A stretch of 5,562 nt of DNA from JBFJVD01 sp041624375 (GTDB lineage Bacteria; Chloroflexota; Anaerolineae; Anaerolineales; E44-bin32), in NCBI GenBank assembly GCA_041624375.1, contig JBFJVD010000197.1, positions 1 to 5,562 on the forward strand. Direction: 5' to 3'. The translations under genes were made by a program, and so were the position numbers. Below are positions 4,185 to 5,562 of the stretch, piece by piece. Under the pieces are notes generated by a model. It was not told where the DNA came from. It worked only from the letters and a program-made list of their open reading frames with translations, and searched no databases. Each line of letters begins with the position of its first letter. The stretch's first letter is position 1.

Positions 4185-5399
4185 TCATGCATCATAGTCG
4201 AACGTGACCTTAATGGAGCCCGTGCGTTTGTCCGTCGCTGTCTCGATCGCCTCACGGTAGGCTTCAAAGGGGAAGCGGTGTGTGATCAGACCCTCGTCGG
4301 TGAGCACGCCTTCCTGCAGCATCTCGATCACCAGATCGAACGTGTGCGCCTGACGGCCGCGCCAGTCTTCGGTTCCAAAGGCAATCGACCCGAGCAGGTC
4401 GACCTCCTGATGCCAGACAGGGGTCAGGTCAGTTGTCATCCGGTTGAAGCTCGTGCCAATCATAACCAGCGTGCCTTGAGCACGCGCCCAGCGCAGCCCG
4501 TCCAGCACCGTCTGCCCGCTGCCGATGCAGTCGTAGACCACCTCGAATCCGCCGAGTAGCATCCCGCGGTTCATGGGAAACCGGTAGTGCTGCGCGCCGG
4601 TGATGCGGGCCGCGTCGGCATAGGGATCGTCCTCGGAGAGGATCTCATCGGCGCCCAGGCGTTTGGCCGCCTCAATCTGATGCGGGTGGCGGGCCATCAC
4701 CGTGAGATGACAGCCCGGCTCGACGACCTTCACGGCCTGGCTGGTCAGCAGGCCGATGATGCCGGCCCCGATGACCAGGACTCGATCGCCCGGATTCGGC
4801 GGGCGGCGCAGGACGCCGTGCAGGGCCACCGCCATCGGCTCGATTAAGGAGGCTTGATCGTTGCTGAGATCGTCGGGAACCGGCCAGACCTCGGTTTCAT
4901 GGGCAATATAGCCATCGCCCCAGCCGCCGCCCCCACCGAGCGGTGCCAATCCGCGCGAGCCGTTTTCGCAGTAGTGGTAATGGCCGGCGGCGCAGTGTTT
5001 GCAGGGCGGGTCGAGGTGCTGGGTTAGGCAGTTGGGGCTGCCGAATGGACGCGCCTCCATCACCACCCGGTCGCCCACATGGAAGCGCTGGACCTCCGGT
5101 CCGACCTCGACCACCTCGCCGACCACCTCGTGACCGAGGTAGATGCGCTGGATGCCGGGAAGGGCGGCAGCGGAGATGGCCGGCTCAGCCTGGACGAAGA
5201 GAAGGTTGAGGTCCGTCGTGCAAATGCCGCATTGGATATTGCGCACCCGCAGCCAGTCCGCAGCCGGCAGGGGCGGGTCGGGCATCTCGACCACCCGGGT
5301 GGGTGAGATCGGGCTCCAGATGACACCCGGCCAAAAGCGGCGCAGGGCTTTCACCGCCAGGACGCGGGGGACGTCCTTCTCGAAATAGATTGCGCGCAT
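4185..5399 (-). CDS. Zinc-dependent medium-chain dehydrogenase (alcohol/polyol dehydrogenase type)
   Basis: This encodes 404 residues, longer than the usual 340-350 of this superfamily. These enzymes oxidise alcohols or reduce carbonyls with a nicotinamide cofactor in the cytoplasm. Catalytic zinc ligands are visible: C57 in CGICTTDL, H90-E91 in LGHEVVG and E187 in IEPMAVALHG. The Rossmann dinucleotide motif is GAGIIG (211-216). At the end of the second strand, where NAD-specific enzymes carry an acidic residue, it reads MARHPHQ (235-241), which leans towards NADP(H). The structural-zinc lobe keeps three Cys (133, 136, 144) in normal spacing, but the expected first Cys is Asp130 and a Cys appears earlier at 124. 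An N-terminal insertion (about 12-35, with RRFWPGVIW) and the enlarged lobe account for much of the extra length. ATG 5399 is chosen because GGAGGAGG stands just upstream. The start lies 19 bases after the anti-sigma kinase stop. The substrate cannot be told from sequence alone. Confidence 0.93.
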   Translation of the reverse strand: MRAIYFEKDVPRVLAVKALRRFWPGVIWSPISPTRVVEMPDPPLPAADWLRVRNIQCGICTTDLNLLFVQAEPAISAAALPGIQRIYLGHEVVGEVVEVGPEVQRFHVGDRVVMEARPFGSPNCLTQHLDPPCKHCAAGHYHYCENGSRGLAPLGGGGGWGDGYIAHETEVWPVPDDLSNDQASLIEPMAVALHGVLRRPPNPGDRVLVIGAGIIGLLTSQAVKVVEPGCHLTVMARHPHQIEAAKRLGADEILSEDDPYADAARITGAQHYRFPMNRGMLLGGFEVVYDCIGSGQTVLDGLRWARAQGTLVMIGTSFNRMTTDLTPVWHQEVDLLGSIAFGTEDWRGRQAHTFDLVIEMLQEGVLTDEGLITHRFPFEAYREAIETATDKRTGSIKVTFDYDA

Positions 5400-5403
5400 G
5401 CCG

Positions 5404-5411
5404 CCTCCTCC
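5404..5411 (-). promoter_or_regulatory. Strong ribosome binding site of the dehydrogenase
   Basis: On the minus strand GGAGGAGG precedes CGGC and ATG (5399). It sits in the 19-base gap after the upstream stop codon. It excludes the upstream in-frame TTG (5429), which would overlap the kinase gene and lacks such a site. Confidence 0.75.
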
Positions 5412-5418
5412 AGCCGGT

Positions 5419-5562
5419 CTAGTTCTCAACGCGCGGGTCGTCTGGGTCGGACGCCCGCTTCACCATCACCAGGCAGTTGACGGCCTCGTCTTCGCGCCGG
5501 TAGCGGACTTCATCCATCATCCGCCGCATGAGGAACACCCCGGCGCCAGAGTCGGGCAAATC
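5419..5562 (-). CDS. Anti-sigma factor serine kinase / HATPase (RsbW-SpoIIAB-like), C-terminal fragment
   Basis: An open frame enters from the right edge and ends at TAG (5421-5419), giving 47 residues. It begins with DSGAGVFLMRRMMDEVRYRR, which matches the last ATP-lid motif of RsbW/SpoIIAB-type GHKL ATPases (family pattern GRGLFLMRxLMDEVxY). A strand reading AVNCLVMVKR follows, where family members have a similar NEVxMVKR end. These proteins bind sigma factors or phosphorylate anti-anti-sigma partners in partner-switching stress control. The family's second Gly-rich position is kept, but the usual Arg of GRG is Ala. The short acidic tail ASDPDDPRVEN is unremarkable. The N-terminal ATP-binding half lies outside the window, so completeness cannot be judged. 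Spacing to the dehydrogenase implies co-transcription. Confidence 0.75.
   Translation of the reverse strand, partial: DLPDSGAGVFLMRRMMDEVRYRREDEAVNCLVMVKRASDPDDPRVEN

Noticed and set aside
3784..4188. Alternative minus-strand frame over the small membrane protein
   Set aside because: The translation is Arg/Pro/Ala-rich shadow sequence, while the other frame gives three clean hydrophobic helices and a well-placed ribosome binding site.

Overview
The window looks like chromosomal sequence from a GC-rich bacterium (about 60% G+C by eye). A Chloroflexota-type organism is my best guess. The guess rests on the mix of small unfamiliar membrane proteins, a G/C-rich dispersed-repeat-like intergenic element, and a likely leaderless gene. 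No single marker proves it. There is no tRNA, rRNA, CRISPR array, transposase or phage gene.

Layout. (1) Positions 1-512 hold the 3' end of methionyl-tRNA synthetase (metG, +), closed by a strong intrinsic terminator at 534-570. (2) Positions 571-760 are non-coding and hold a palindrome-rich, repeat-like element. (3) Three minus-strand genes follow, read from 2700 down to 761: a small acidic protein of unknown function (2700-2317), a PaaG-like crotonase-fold acyl-CoA isomerase/hydratase (2184-1399) and a bitopic membrane protein of unknown function (1303-761). A terminator and a new extended -10 promoter lie between the first two, so the crotonase and the membrane protein probably form their own transcription unit. 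(4) A 140-bp divergent intergenic region (2701-2840) carries an extended -10 promoter for the acidic protein, a candidate leaderless promoter for the DUF547 gene, and two 15-bp direct-repeat sites. Each site is centred about 42-43 bp upstream of one predicted start. (5) A DUF547-family protein is encoded at 2841-3755 (+). (6) Convergent to it is a tight minus-strand operon: the C-terminus of an RsbW/SpoIIAB-like anti-sigma kinase (5562-5419, cut by the window edge), a 404-aa zinc-dependent medium-chain dehydrogenase (5399-4185) and a 109-aa three-helix membrane protein (4142-3813).

The genes do not form an obvious single pathway. Two links are worth noting. The kinase, dehydrogenase and membrane protein are spaced as one operon. 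The acidic protein and the DUF547 protein share a divergent control region with paired sites, which suggests co-regulation. I see no clear evidence of a new defence or mobile system.
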